DNA of 10,151 bases from Irineochytrium annulatum (GCA_027600665.1 JADGJL010001101.1:1-10151), one strand, 5' to 3'. Positions 1 to 8,555 are shown, counted from the first letter of the stretch. Notes: generated from the letters alone by a model not told the origin. Translations and numbers: made by a program.

Positions 1-3
1 GTG

Positions 4-1546
4 CTAGGGTGTGAAGGAGTATTTGACAAGGAGTATTTGACAATGTTTGAGGGGGTTCAAGGTATTAATATTGCAGATTTCCTCATTAGCACTCAAACCA
101 GAACCATTATCTGAACTTGGTTCTAGTTCCCCAAATGTTTTGAAGTTGACACGGAAAATACGCTTGATAAAGTCGTACATCAACTCTTTGGCTCCGGGCT
201 CAGATGGTATCATCCAACCAGGATACACCTTCCCGTGAGTGCCCTCCACTGTAACATTTGGTTTACCGTACACGAATTCTGAGTGGCGAATTATGTACTC
301 GCAGAGAGCACACGAGAGCTTTGAGACAAACAAAACAACCCGCTCTTCGCATGATTTTGAAGCCAGAATGTTGTTGGTGCGCAATACATGAAGCATATGA
401 AGCTCACTATGGAGGCCAACTGTATAGTTGCAGTCATCAGTAGGGATCCTACTTTCGAGAAGCTTGGAACTTTTGGAACGGTACGTTTCGGCAACACTCT
501 CGTCCACTCCAATATCTTTGGCGAAATAGGAAACAGTTGCATTCCAATCTAGAGGCTGTATCGTTTTCGCAGCAGACTTGGAGAAGATGACAAGCCCTGG
601 TAAGGCAGCCAGAAGGTGACAATATTTCTCGATGCGACAGAGCTTTTTCAAAGCGGATGAAAACCGACTATAGTCAGCAAGTTTTTGAAGGTGGCGATAG
701 AGTCGAGCATCCAAAGTCTTCACAAAATCCGACAGCTCAGTCATCAAAAAGTTTGCCACAACAATTGACGCCGACATGAACTTATTGCTTTCCGCATCCT
801 CCTTTAAGTGGCTCAAAAAAGGTAGCGATATTCCATTTTGAGTCATTAGCAAGCCATTTGCCAGCTTCACCACCTTCTGAACCTTCTTCTTCATCTTTTT
901 AATCGAGTAGTCTCGAACAAAACGATCCAGGTCCATAGTCCAATTTGATAGATCAACCTGAGCGTTATTTGCAAGCATGTCGCCTAACCGCCTTGCTTTC
1001 TCAAGGATTCCCAAAAGTTGCCTCTGAATTGGTTCCAATTTGTCGGAATGGTTTGATGTGACAAACATTTTAGAGCCGGATTTGAAGTCAAAATAGATCG
1101 TGACAACTTCCGCATCCGCTACTAAAAGCCGTGAAAGCATAGACATGAATCGGTATCGCTTTTGAGTAGAACTGGAAATTACGGGCAGGTTCTCTTCAGG
1201 TTCGCTTGGGTCGCTTTACCCGAGTTGAAGATTGGATATATACCTCTGCATATTAAAAGGATGGACGAACAAAGCTTTAAGACCAGAGTAGAGATATAGT
1301 TCATCCGGAATCACTTTGGTCATGCTAGTTTGACAAAATGATTAATGCTAGTTATTAAAAAAAATTACCTAGCCCGTTGAATCGTGAGCACTCGGCCTAT
1401 GACATTCTGAATCTCAGGCCATTCCTCTTTGTCGTTACAATCCAACTGAGAAACGCGCAGGCGATCGATGAGGGACCCAACAGAGAGTTGCTTCCAATCA
1501 TTCTTCCATTCAAACTTTTTTGCAATTTTGGTGACGGCCTCAGATA
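4..1546 (-). CDS. OTT_1508-type fungal deaminase-like protein, 5' end incomplete
   Basis: This is probably a zinc-dependent deaminase-fold enzyme of the fungal OTT_1508-like family; its substrate is unknown. My model has exons (minus strand) 1546-1369, 1324-1220 and 1171-4, joined across introns of 44 and 48 bases. Both introns have GT-AG ends, and the phases fit exactly to give about 482 codons. Counting from the ATG at 1146, the last exon shows H246-S-E248, the zinc-histidine and catalytic-glutamate motif, and S-C279-A-L-C282, the paired zinc cysteines. The spacing fits the deaminase fold. The region before H246 is long and helical and has no domain I recognise. The N-terminus is unresolved: a 38-base exon at 1624-1587 could precede, but no ATG joins in phase. 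The last codons lie in a 14-bp tandem duplication. The family assignment rests on motifs and the surrounding sequence; I am fairly sure of it, but the exact gene model is less certain. Confidence 0.75.
14..43. repeat. Perfect 14-bp tandem duplication in the 3' end of the deaminase-like gene
   Basis: The unit AAGGAGTATTTGAC occurs twice in direct succession (14-27 and 28-41), and two more bases continue the period. It lies inside the coding frame a few codons before the minus-strand stop at 6-4. Fourteen is not a multiple of three, so the second copy changes the reading frame and the C-terminal residues. Confidence 0.95.
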
Positions 1547-1586
1547 CTAAAAAGGAAGAGATCAGCTTATGACAAGGAATGTTAAC

Positions 1587-1624
1587 TTGCATTCCTGATC
1601 CAATTGTTGATCCATGTCGAGGAA
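1587..1624 (-). other. Possible additional upstream mini-exon of the deaminase-like gene
   Basis: Read on the minus strand, this 38-base segment follows a TTTTGACAG acceptor and ends at a GTTAAC donor. A 40-base intron ending in a pyrimidine-rich tract and TTTAG would then lead into the exon at 1546-1369. Its open phase (1+36+1 bases) matches that exon and would add residues with the pattern S-S-T-W-I-N-N-W-I-R-N-A. No ATG lies in phase before the upstream stop, so at least one more exon would be needed. The candidate ATG at 1769-1767 opens a 28-codon frame, but none of its donors gives the right phase. This is inference from splice signals only. Confidence 0.3.
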
Positions 1625-1769
1625 CTGTCAAAATCAAAACCACTCAATCAGGAATCCACCAGCAGCAGAATGGCAGCAGGCTTCAATTCAGTTCCGTGAT
1701 GGTGGGTGGAAGATGGCCTCGAAAAAGACGCGATGAGAATGCTCCATTCTCCAAATGTTCACGCCACAT

Positions 1770-2031
1770 CTAGTTAACACACGAAGGGCTTAAATAACAA
1801 CGGTTTTCCGTTCATAACACTTTATACGAACTTCTATCGAATTAAATAAGCAAAACTTGTATTATTATTCAAATAGTTCACCCCGCCCCCCAAACCTATC
1901 ACCAAGCATTTGCAGTGAATCTTTCCATAACACCTTTCCCTCCACAAAACCGCATCTCACGTACCGTCGTATCCCATGGCGAAATCTGGCGACAGAATTG
2001 ACGATTACAGTTGAACTTTTCGCAGCTCAAA
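1770..2031. promoter_or_regulatory. Spacer between divergent genes, probable promoter region
   Basis: This stretch separates the minus-strand deaminase-like gene from the plus-strand Vma12-like gene. It is AT-rich near 1780-1870 and has a C-rich patch at about 1880-1890. There is no clear TATA box for either gene and no convincing coding frame. Calling it a promoter follows from position only. The Vma12 start at 2032 has an A at -3, a favourable eukaryotic start context. Confidence 0.4.
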
Positions 2032-2853
2032 ATGGTTGCTCTTCAACTGACCAGTCGCATCCGCAAGGCCGCCGCCGAGGCGCTTGATGGCGCGCCGACG
2101 GGACTGAAGAATAGATTGAAATCGTTTGCGGAGGATGGATCTGACGATGACGGGGTCCGTTCAATCCCGCACGGCCTGGTGAAGGAGCTGGCGGCGCATT
2201 TGGCTGAGAAGAACAATGGTATATGGGGTTTTGTCGCTTTCTCCACCCGCCGTAGAGATGTGCTAACCCGATCTATCTTGCAGCAACGAGCGAGCAGACG
2301 TTCGCGTCGCTCGTCTCCGGCAGCCGGATCGTCATATCTCCCCCGCCGCCCATCGTAAAGGTGTAATATCGTAACTTGTATCCGCTGTGTGGAATTTTTG
2401 TTAGCTAACGGCTGCTGTTTTCAGAGCCCGGAGCTTCTCCGCATTCTGGAAAAGTGCCGCGCGAAGCTGGAGAGCAAGGATTATGCCGAGATGGTGAAGG
2501 GGGTAGCGCCTCGGAGCTTTTACGAGAACCAGGACGGCGACGGCGGCGAGAGTGAGCTGACCTGGCGTCAAGCGACGGCGGTGCTGTCGGCGGTCTCGAA
2601 CGTCATTCTCTCGATGGTAGCGGTTTTCGTGGCATTCTTCTACTTCGGCGGGTCGTTCTCAAATGATGTCGGGACGGTGCGTTTGCGTCTTTGCTTAATT
2701 TGAGTGTCACCCTTTAGCTGACGATGTTTGTGGATGCAGAGGACGCTCTTCTCGCTGGCCGCTGCGCTTGTGGTCGGTTTTGCCGAAGGCTGGTTTTTTA
2801 CGAGGGATTTGGTCAGCGGGGAGTCGACATTCCAAAAGATAAGGCATCGATAG
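2032..2853 (+). CDS. Vma12/TMEM199-type ER assembly factor of the V-ATPase
   Basis: The likely role is in the ER membrane, helping assemble the Vo sector of the vacuolar proton ATPase, as Vma12 does with its partners in yeast. My model has exons 2032-2218, 2284-2360, 2425-2676 and 2740-2853, with introns of 65, 64 and 63 bases. All introns are GT-AG, with GCTAAC or GCTGAC branch points, and the product is 209 residues. The N-terminal half is soluble and acidic, with a D/E-rich patch near 35-42. A proline run at 82-85 follows the segment S-G-S-R-I-V-I, and the family-typical Y108-A-E-M-V sequence comes later. Two hydrophobic segments near 137-162 and 174-192 are probable transmembrane helices, with a short loop between them. 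This order matches PF11712. The donor of intron 2 is ambiguous: GTAAAG at 2355 and GTGTAA at 2361 both keep phase and differ by two residues (V87, K88). The start is the first ATG, with A at -3. Confidence 0.85.
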
Positions 2854-3050
2854 TTGTTGTGACATGCTGTGTACATATGTAGATTTATAATCGGCAAGGG
2901 AGCAGTCGCGCAACTGAAGCAACTCATTGGTTTTAATACATCATTTGCAAATAAGGAAGAACGTATGCTGACATGGACAGAGAATGTTCCAATGCATGAA
3001 AGTTTGATGGGACTGAACCGGAATATGCAAGGACCTTCCGCGGAAAAAAA

Positions 3051-3058
3051 TATAAAAA
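3051..3058 (+). promoter_or_regulatory. TATA-like box with no assigned gene
   Basis: TATAAAAA follows an A-run within the Vma12-APSES spacer. The nearest downstream ATG (3077) opens only 28 codons before a stop. No gene can be attached to it with confidence, so it may be a chance match. Confidence 0.25.
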
Positions 3059-3858
3059 CGGCTTCCGTCAGAAGAAATGGCAGGTTCAGATGATGCCACC
3101 TCACCAGTCTTTCTTTCTTATCACTCTTCTGTGAACAGTGCCCTCGTCAGACTCCGAGCTTAGAAGCTGCAGTTGCAGCGACATCTATCCACATTAATAT
3201 TGACCTTCATATTTGTCACCGATGCAGGCCTGACTCGGTATCTGACTCCATCAAAAGCAAGAAATTTGCATGGATGCAGCACAGCGTTGGATTCCCAAGG
3301 CAACACTGTATCAATCACTGTAGTGGAGGCAGACTATGCAACACACATTTGCAATATGTTACTGGATGTGTTTACGAGGCAGTGTTCAAGAAGCGGCGAA
3401 CTCGAAGCCTACTAACCTTTCCAACACTGCTATTTCCGGGTTGGGATGAAGTACGCCAGTAGCAACAAAGGGTCCGCCCTGGGGAACCTCACGCTGTTGA
3501 CGCTGGTCCCGCATATGACGACGTTGCTCCTCAACCACCGAGGCAACACGTTGGCGAGCTTGAGCGTGTTCATCTTCGTACCCGCAAGACCCACGCCCTC
3601 AGTACCCACCTTCCCAGTAGACACTCAACTGCCGTCACGATGACAAGCTAAGGAGTTACAAGCCGCACGGGAGTTAGTGTAGGGGTTGTGCGCAAGGGTA
3701 GGGAAGGCATACGGTGGACTGTTGGGGATGGTCGCGTGGAAAATCCGACGCGTTGATGGAGAGCATGAAAGCCGCTCCGAAGCAAGAGTTCTGCATACGG
3801 AAGAAACTGCAATTGAAGGTATGCTGCCGCATACCAACTTATGCTTGATGATGGGGTA

Positions 3859-3870
3859 ATATATATATAT
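3859..3870. repeat. Short (AT)6 run
   Basis: This dinucleotide run lies within an AT-rich patch at about 3857-3875, roughly 180 bases upstream of the APSES start codon. It could act as an AT-rich core promoter element, but nothing shows that it does. Confidence 0.6.
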
Positions 3871-4048
3871 TATCTGTTTGTTTGTCAACAGCATCCCGAT
3901 CTTAGCACCATCGCATGGAGGGGGAAGTACGGTTGGGTATCAAGGATAAGTGACTTACTCGAGATCGAGGTTGCGGGGTCAGGCCGCCACCATTCCACAC
4001 CCTGCTGCTGGTGTCGAATTGTCCACCTGAAAATCTGAGCGCGCCATC

Positions 4049-5292
4049 ATGATGGGCGGAACCACTGGAGGAACGGCAGCAACGGCCTCCGAACGTGAGC
4101 CCATGCCCATGCCGGCAATCTACTCGGGCGTGCCGGTGTACCAGGTCATCTGCCGCGGTGTGCCCATCATGCGACGGTGAGTGGCGTTGCGTGGATGCAT
4201 CTTGCCCTGATGCGATTCCACCCCAGCGTCAGCGACTCCTTCATAAACGCCACGCAGGTCCTCCGGTCTGCGGGCCTCGACAAGACCGTGCGCACGAAGA
4301 TCCTTGAGCGCGACTTCGTCCCCGGCGTTCACGAGAAGATTCAGGGCGGCTACCACACCTACCAGGTTGGTGGAATGCACTACACAGGAGGAACGATACC
4401 AAAAGCCAGCGCTGAGGCAACATGTGGAGAAAGGGGGGACGGGGCACGCGCTGGAATCATTTGATGGAATGAGAGGGACGTCGAGCTGACTTAGTTCTCC
4501 TAGGGCACATGGATACCGCTCCCGTCCGCCATCATCCTCGCCCGCGACCACAAGGTCTACGACGAGCTCGCAGAGCTGCTGGAGTTCGACATGCCGCAGG
4601 ACCACGCTGCCTTCGACCCCGTTAAGCAGAGGCTGCAGAAGCATAAGCGGCCACCGCAACCCAAAAAGCCCATCGTTAAGCGGTCGTCCGAGCCCCCCGA
4701 CGGAGATGACGGGACTCCGGCGCCCTCCGCGCAGCTCGCTGGTGAGAAATCGGCGCGGAAGAGGGCCCGAATCGGCTCCGCCGCGCCGTCGGAGTCCCAG
4801 GACGCAGCATCGGCAACCGTGCCGAGCCCCGCGCCTATGAATTCGACCGCGTCGCAACAGCGGCGGGCGAGGCCCGGGTCCCGGTCCTCGCCCTCGCCCT
4901 CTCATTCCCCCGCGCTCCCGAACCGCCCGCCCATAAAGCGGCCCAAACCAGCCAAGCCCGCCTCGAAGGGCGGCGTCTCCGCCGACGCCGCGGCCCTCGC
5001 TGCCTCTCTCGCGTCCCTCGCCGCCACCGCGGAGCCGCGCGGTCGCGCAGGCGGTCTCGCGCGTGACCCCTCGCGGGCCGCTGCGCAGGCGCAGGCGGCG
5101 ACCCAGAGCCGGAGGAAGCCTCGGACGCCGCCTGGGTCCGCGCCCGAGCTGTGCAGATACGAGTGCGACGCCTTTTCGTACCCGTACCCATGGGACCCTT
5201 ACAACATGCGGATGGCGCCGGGGGCGGACGTGACGGACAGGGACCTATATAAGGTCAGCGACTACGGGTCGGGGTCGGATGACGAGGGATGA
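4049..5292 (+). CDS. APSES-type DNA-binding protein without ankyrin repeats
   Basis: This is a probable nuclear, sequence-specific transcription factor of the fungal APSES/KilA-N class. Exons are 4049-4176, 4227-4365 and 4504-5292, with GT-AG introns of 50 and 138 bases, giving 351 residues. The APSES domain covers about 23-117. It includes I40-M-R-R, D46-S-F-I-N-A-T-Q, the K62-T-V-R-T-K-I-L-E helix, H78-E-K-I-Q-G-G-Y, and Y88-Q joined to G90-T-W-I-P across intron 2. The acceptor at 4226 was chosen because it keeps the usual Mbp1-like spacing between MRR and NATQ. Beyond 120 the chain is P/S/A/K-rich and looks disordered. It has basic clusters at about 130-149, 174-178 (R-K-R-A-R) and 228-245 that may be nuclear localisation signals. 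The tail (304-351) is aromatic, then acidic. There are no ankyrin repeats, unlike Mbp1 or Swi4, and no C-terminal membrane helix, unlike Bqt4. The DNA target is unknown. Two ATGs are adjacent, and I use the first. Confidence 0.88.
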
Positions 5293-5850
5293 TGAAAGGT
5301 GCCGTTTCGGGAGGAAGCGTACTTAGGGAGGTCAGGCGCAGGGATAGTGTGGGAGGCTTTCCCGATCTGTATATTTTGTCAATGGCGGCGCAACGCGCCC
5401 CCGAGACTGCACGGCTTATCGCCTTAGATTTTTTTTATTATGCTGGCGATTGCACTAAAGAGAGGGAGTGAATTTTGGGGCCAATGTAAAGGATTGATGA
5501 TATTGGGGCTTGCGAATGGTTAATAATCCCTCACTTTTTCATAATAGTCCCCGGATTGGAATCCTCATCTCGTCCCCTCTTGCCGCTCACTTATCTACTT
5601 CTCCCCTAATATGTTTATTTATCGCGTAGGATGTTGGCCTGTTTCTTGAGTTTTACTGATTTCATGAGGACGCGTTATACCTAATACTGAAGATGCTGCA
5701 TTTCTATCACGATCAACTTGCGCGTGCTTCACGATTACTGTGTACAGCTGACAGTAACGCCGACCAGTTTCGTTCAACCGCAACTACACAATACAAGAAC
5801 GCAAATGGGTACAGGAGAACTCACAACGGTATAAAGATGAAAAGAAAGCA

Positions 5851-6156
5851 TTATAAGTGACTTATACGACAACGTGTGCTCTGTTCTCTGCTGCACTGTC
5901 CACACCGACAGTTCGCCGAGATAGCCTGAACATACACCGGGCGATAATCCAAAGGTTCCATGACGAATTCCGTTAGGCCATCGACCGTCGCCGGCGATAT
6001 GTGCGGAGATGTGCTCATGAAGAAACGGACGCCTGAGTCGCAATATTTTGAATTGTAGCTCGTTTTATGGTCTTCGTATAAAAATGTCTTCCGGTCAAAG
6101 AAAATTGAAAGGAAGTCGACCAGTAGTAATATCAGCAGCAGCAGAATGTTTAACAC
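5851..6156 (-). CDS. Doubtful hypothetical membrane protein fragment
   Basis: A minus-strand frame of about 100 codons reads a strongly hydrophobic leucine-rich helix, then a polar region, and ends in a cysteine-containing tail with the pattern C-R-C-G-Q-C. The layout resembles a single-pass membrane protein. Against it: there is no ATG at the head of the frame, and the frame only extends upstream to a stop near 6200. Part of the leucine run comes from a short CAG repeat (plus strand 6133-6144). I recognise no family. It could be the last exon of a spliced gene or simply chance. Confidence 0.2.
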   Translation of the reverse strand: MLNILLLLILLLVDFLSIFFDRKTFLYEDHKTSYNSKYCDSGVRFFMSTSPHISPATVDGLTEFVMEPLDYRPVYVQAISANCRCGQCSREQSTRCRISHL

Positions 6157-6581
6157 AAGAGCAAGTCGATGAAGGCGATATTCGACGCCATGCCTAAGCT
6201 ATTCGCTGCCCTCTCCCCTCCTCATTTGCGACCTTCCACGGCTTTTGCCGCCGTCGATCGCATCATTCGCTGCCACACGGACCCGCCACAGCACATCCGC
6301 AGTCGTGGGCCTCGTTCAGTGGACGGGAGTTAAGGTCCAGATGGACGGACAGCAGCGAGATCGTGGCGCCGTGGACCGCGCACGACGGCCGGCCGATTCT
6401 CCACGTCCTCCCCCGCAGGCACAACCAACCTGACGTGCGTGGTGATCTGTACATGGCCCTCGGACTGGACGGCGCGGCTACTTCGATGAAGAGACTTTGA
6501 AAGGACTCGTTTCACTTGTACACAACGTATGTTCTCTCGTTGTGCTCTGAAGTATTCTGTTTATACCTGTCTCGACTCTTG

Positions 6582-7031
6582 ATGGTTCGTTTAAAGGGAA
6601 GAGGGCCGGGCTGCCTTGGGAGAACGCGATATAATTGGGGACGCTGTTCGAGAGCTTCGAAGTCTCGGCGTCCACCTGGCTTTTGGCGTGAGTCCGCCGC
6701 GGGCCGGCTGGTGGCGGACGACGTCGTGAACGTGAACAGCGGCGGCAGACTTTACGAACCGGGACAACGCGTCCGACAGACTCTTTTATGGATGCAACCC
6801 GACTCGATGGAAGAAGGCGCGTTTTTTGCAGCAAAGGGGAGAGCGCCTGGCTGGAACTTGACGCTAAACAAGCTCGTCGCCGCTGTGGATGCGTCGCTTC
6901 GATTCTGCGCCCAATGGATTTTAGATGGCTGTGACAATCTCCAGTATCGTCGAGGAGCTGCCGCGCGGACGTCCAAGCAGTTTGTAGTGCTGGCCAGGAT
7001 GACTGGGTTGCGGGTCTTTGTCAACGTTTGA
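6582..7031 (+). CDS. Doubtful hypothetical ORF
   Basis: A plus-strand frame of 149 codons runs from the ATG at 6582; an earlier in-frame ATG at 6516 would give 171. The first part is R/G-rich and unconvincing. The later part (about 6700-7030) reads more like a globular chain with mixed hydrophobic and charged residues. No domain, signal peptide or family is recognised. A 130-codon minus-strand frame overlaps it at 6752-7144, which shows that long open frames arise by chance in this GC-rich DNA. Confidence 0.2.
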   Translation: MVRLKGRGPGCLGRTRYNWGRCSRASKSRRPPGFWRESAAGRLVADDVVNVNSGGRLYEPGQRVRQTLLWMQPDSMEEGAFFAAKGRAPGWNLTLNKLVAAVDASLRFCAQWILDGCDNLQYRRGAAARTSKQFVVLARMTGLRVFVNV

Positions 7032-7091
7032 GACAAGGAGTGGGCGGCCGATATAAGACCCAACCGCCACGAAGTTTGCACAGGGGCCGGA

Positions 7092-7382
7092 ATGCAACGG
7101 TTGCGACTGCCGCGACTCCATCTGGGACTACGCAGATGGCGCAAGGCTTTGGGTGTGGTCGCTCCCGAGCTGGAGGTGCTGGTAGATGGGATTGAGATGC
7201 CGGTTTTGGGCGACAGCAGACTGGCGCACCGCTCGAGATTTGGAGGGACGGAAGGCAGTGTCGTTCTGACGACGCTGGCCGTGTATAACGCCGTAACCTG
7301 GCGCGAACTGCATGGTCACGCAGTGGGGTGTGGGGGGCATTCACCGATGGACGGGGAAGGACGATTTTTCGCGTCGCGTTGA
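7092..7382 (+). CDS. Doubtful small hypothetical ORF
   Basis: This frame has 96 codons with a basic N-terminus and then a mixed chain. A TATAAG string at about 7051-7056 lies 36 bases before the ATG. No homologous family is recognised, and several overlapping frames are open on the other strand. The ORF could be real or could be chance in GC-rich sequence. Confidence 0.15.
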   Translation: MQRLRLPRLHLGLRRWRKALGVVAPELEVLVDGIEMPVLGDSRLAHRSRFGGTEGSVVLTTLAVYNAVTWRELHGHAVGCGGHSPMDGEGRFFASR

Positions 7383-8123
7383 TGAAGAAGCCGCTTACAC
7401 TGCGGCTGTAAATAACACATAAATAAATAAACCATCAAAGCGCTGAGAGACAACTGCAGAGAGGCCCGGCATGGATGGGCAGTGGCGTGGGATATGACGC
7501 GTTGCGCAACCGTTCTCTCGCAGCGAAGAGCTCGACGCGATCCCACAGTCGGCGAAAGCATACAGGTGTTCAGCTAACGAATTTATCCCCAGTGCGATGA
7601 CGAGAGAGTTCCCATCATGGCAGTGGAAGCTTGAGTTGTGATCCACGCGCGGCGGCGCGGTCTGTCTGCCAGCTCAACGTTCTCACTCGCTTACCGGTAT
7701 TAGACAGTGGCGCTGCTGTTGTAGACCAGGACCAAGCACGTCCCATGGAATCTCCACCCCGCATGACTACCGAACTAAGCGATGACGACGGCCCGTCATC
7801 ACGGCAGTAGCGCAGTGACTCTCGGCCCGTCGGGGCGTCATGTGCATCATGTGCGAGCGCGCGCCTGACAGTTCATGAGTGGCGCCCGCCACAGTTCAGC
7901 GTCGTCACACCCTCACGAGGGACGCGGGCGGAGGAACGTGATGGTCGCACGGAGTGCATGCTGAGGCTTCGCCCCGCGTCAATCCGTCAATCCAGCATCC
8001 CAATCGGAATTTGAAAAGGATCTTCGCGCCCGAATCGAGTGCGCACCCCGCACCCGCGCCTCCTCCTGCCCTATTGCCTATTGCCCCAGCTATCCCAAGC
8101 AAGCGCGCTACCCTTGCTCGCCC

Positions 8124-8154
8124 GCCCATTAGCGCGCCCATTAGCGCGCCCATT
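8124..8154. repeat. 12-bp tandem repeat in the lipase upstream region
   Basis: The unit GCCCATTAGCGC is repeated about 2.6 times without mismatch, some 400 bases before the lipase start codon. Smaller tandem strings lie nearby: GTCAATCC twice at 7978-7993 and CTATTGC twice near 8071-8085. The repeat could hold regulatory sites or be simple slippage. Confidence 0.9.
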
Positions 8155-8410
8155 TCTTCCGAGCGATGGCGCCCACCCCACCTCGGCTGGACCTGCTCCC
8201 CACGCTTGCCTTCTCGGCTCGGCTTGCTTGCTTGGAATCCCCACCTACTTAGTCGTATATCTCCCAGCCAGCCAGCGGCAGGCAGGACGCGATGACGAGG
8301 TCCATGCGTTGCCACTGGTCTCGTGCCCGCGTTCCTCACTGCTTCCAGCTTCAGTTTGTTCGCAGCGGATGCTAGCATCTCCATCCGCACGCGAGCAAGG
8401 GCCCGGGAGC

Positions 8411-8418
8411 TTTATAAG
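8411..8418 (+). promoter_or_regulatory. Probable TATA box of the lipase gene
   Basis: TTTATAAG stands in otherwise GC-rich DNA about 140 bases before the lipase ATG. A C/T-rich tract follows it (about 8428-8480), a common arrangement at fungal transcription starts. Initiation would be expected near 8440-8450, leaving a leader of about 110 bases. The call is based on position and string match only. Confidence 0.5.
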
Positions 8419-8555
8419 GCCCGCGTCCCACTCCATCTCGGCCCAGGTCACCTCCTCCGCATCCCTCTTTCCTCCCTCGGGTCCGCCTCATATCCACTCC
8501 CACACCAGGAGCGCTCAACAACCAGTCACCTCATATTCCACATCGAACCTGAGCC

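Larger units (their letters stand above)
2854..4048. other. Intergenic stretch without a recognisable gene
   Basis: About 1.2 kb lies between the Vma12-like and APSES genes. Short open frames exist on both strands, but none has a recognised domain or a complete gene model. On the minus strand, 3598-3389 is open for 70 codons and reads as a Q/R/E-rich segment followed by a G/P-rich one. Another minus frame is open at about 3340-3157. On the plus strand, 3173-3415 is open for 80 codons. A TATAAAAA string lies at 3051-3058 and a TACTAAC string at 3409-3415. The region could be UTRs, a decayed gene or transposon debris, and the sequence alone does not decide between these. Confidence 0.5.
5293..8123. 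other. Long stretch without a confident gene
   Basis: About 2.8 kb follows the APSES gene. The first 200 bases are probably its 3' UTR. The rest holds a few open frames described separately (5851-6156 minus, 6582-7031 plus, 7092-7382 plus) and no recognisable domain, tRNA, rRNA, terminal inverted repeat or transposase. Base composition changes along it: AT-richer at about 5460-6180 and GC-rich from about 6240 onward. Possible explanations are promoter DNA, non-coding transcripts, or genes decayed past recognition. Confidence 0.5.

Noticed and set aside
1322..1353. Direct repeat ATGCTAGTT (1322-1330 and 1345-1353) that duplicates a possible splice acceptor in a deaminase intron
   Set aside because: Using the second copy would leave a 21-base intron and break the phase, so it is not a usable alternative site.
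1347..1373. Imperfect inverted repeat GCTAG...CTAGC as a hairpin or mobile-element end
   Set aside because: The arms are only five to a few bases long, and one of them is simply the exon/intron border of the deaminase gene.
2640..3104. 154-codon minus-strand ORF across the 3' end of the Vma12-like gene
   Set aside because: It overlaps supported coding sequence on the plus strand and shows no protein family features.
3173..3415. Plus-strand frame with a loose resemblance to the N-terminal part of Rad1-type checkpoint clamp proteins
   Set aside because: The likeness is limited to a few scattered residues and needs gaps. The sequence after it does not continue the fold, and no start exon fits.
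4120..4905. 261-codon minus-strand ORF opposite the APSES gene
   Set aside because: It is antisense to well-supported exons, has R/G-rich composition typical of GC-rich shadows, and crosses both APSES introns.
6133..6144. (CAG)4 as a trinucleotide repeat of interest
   Set aside because: Four units is within chance expectation and not a meaningful expansion.
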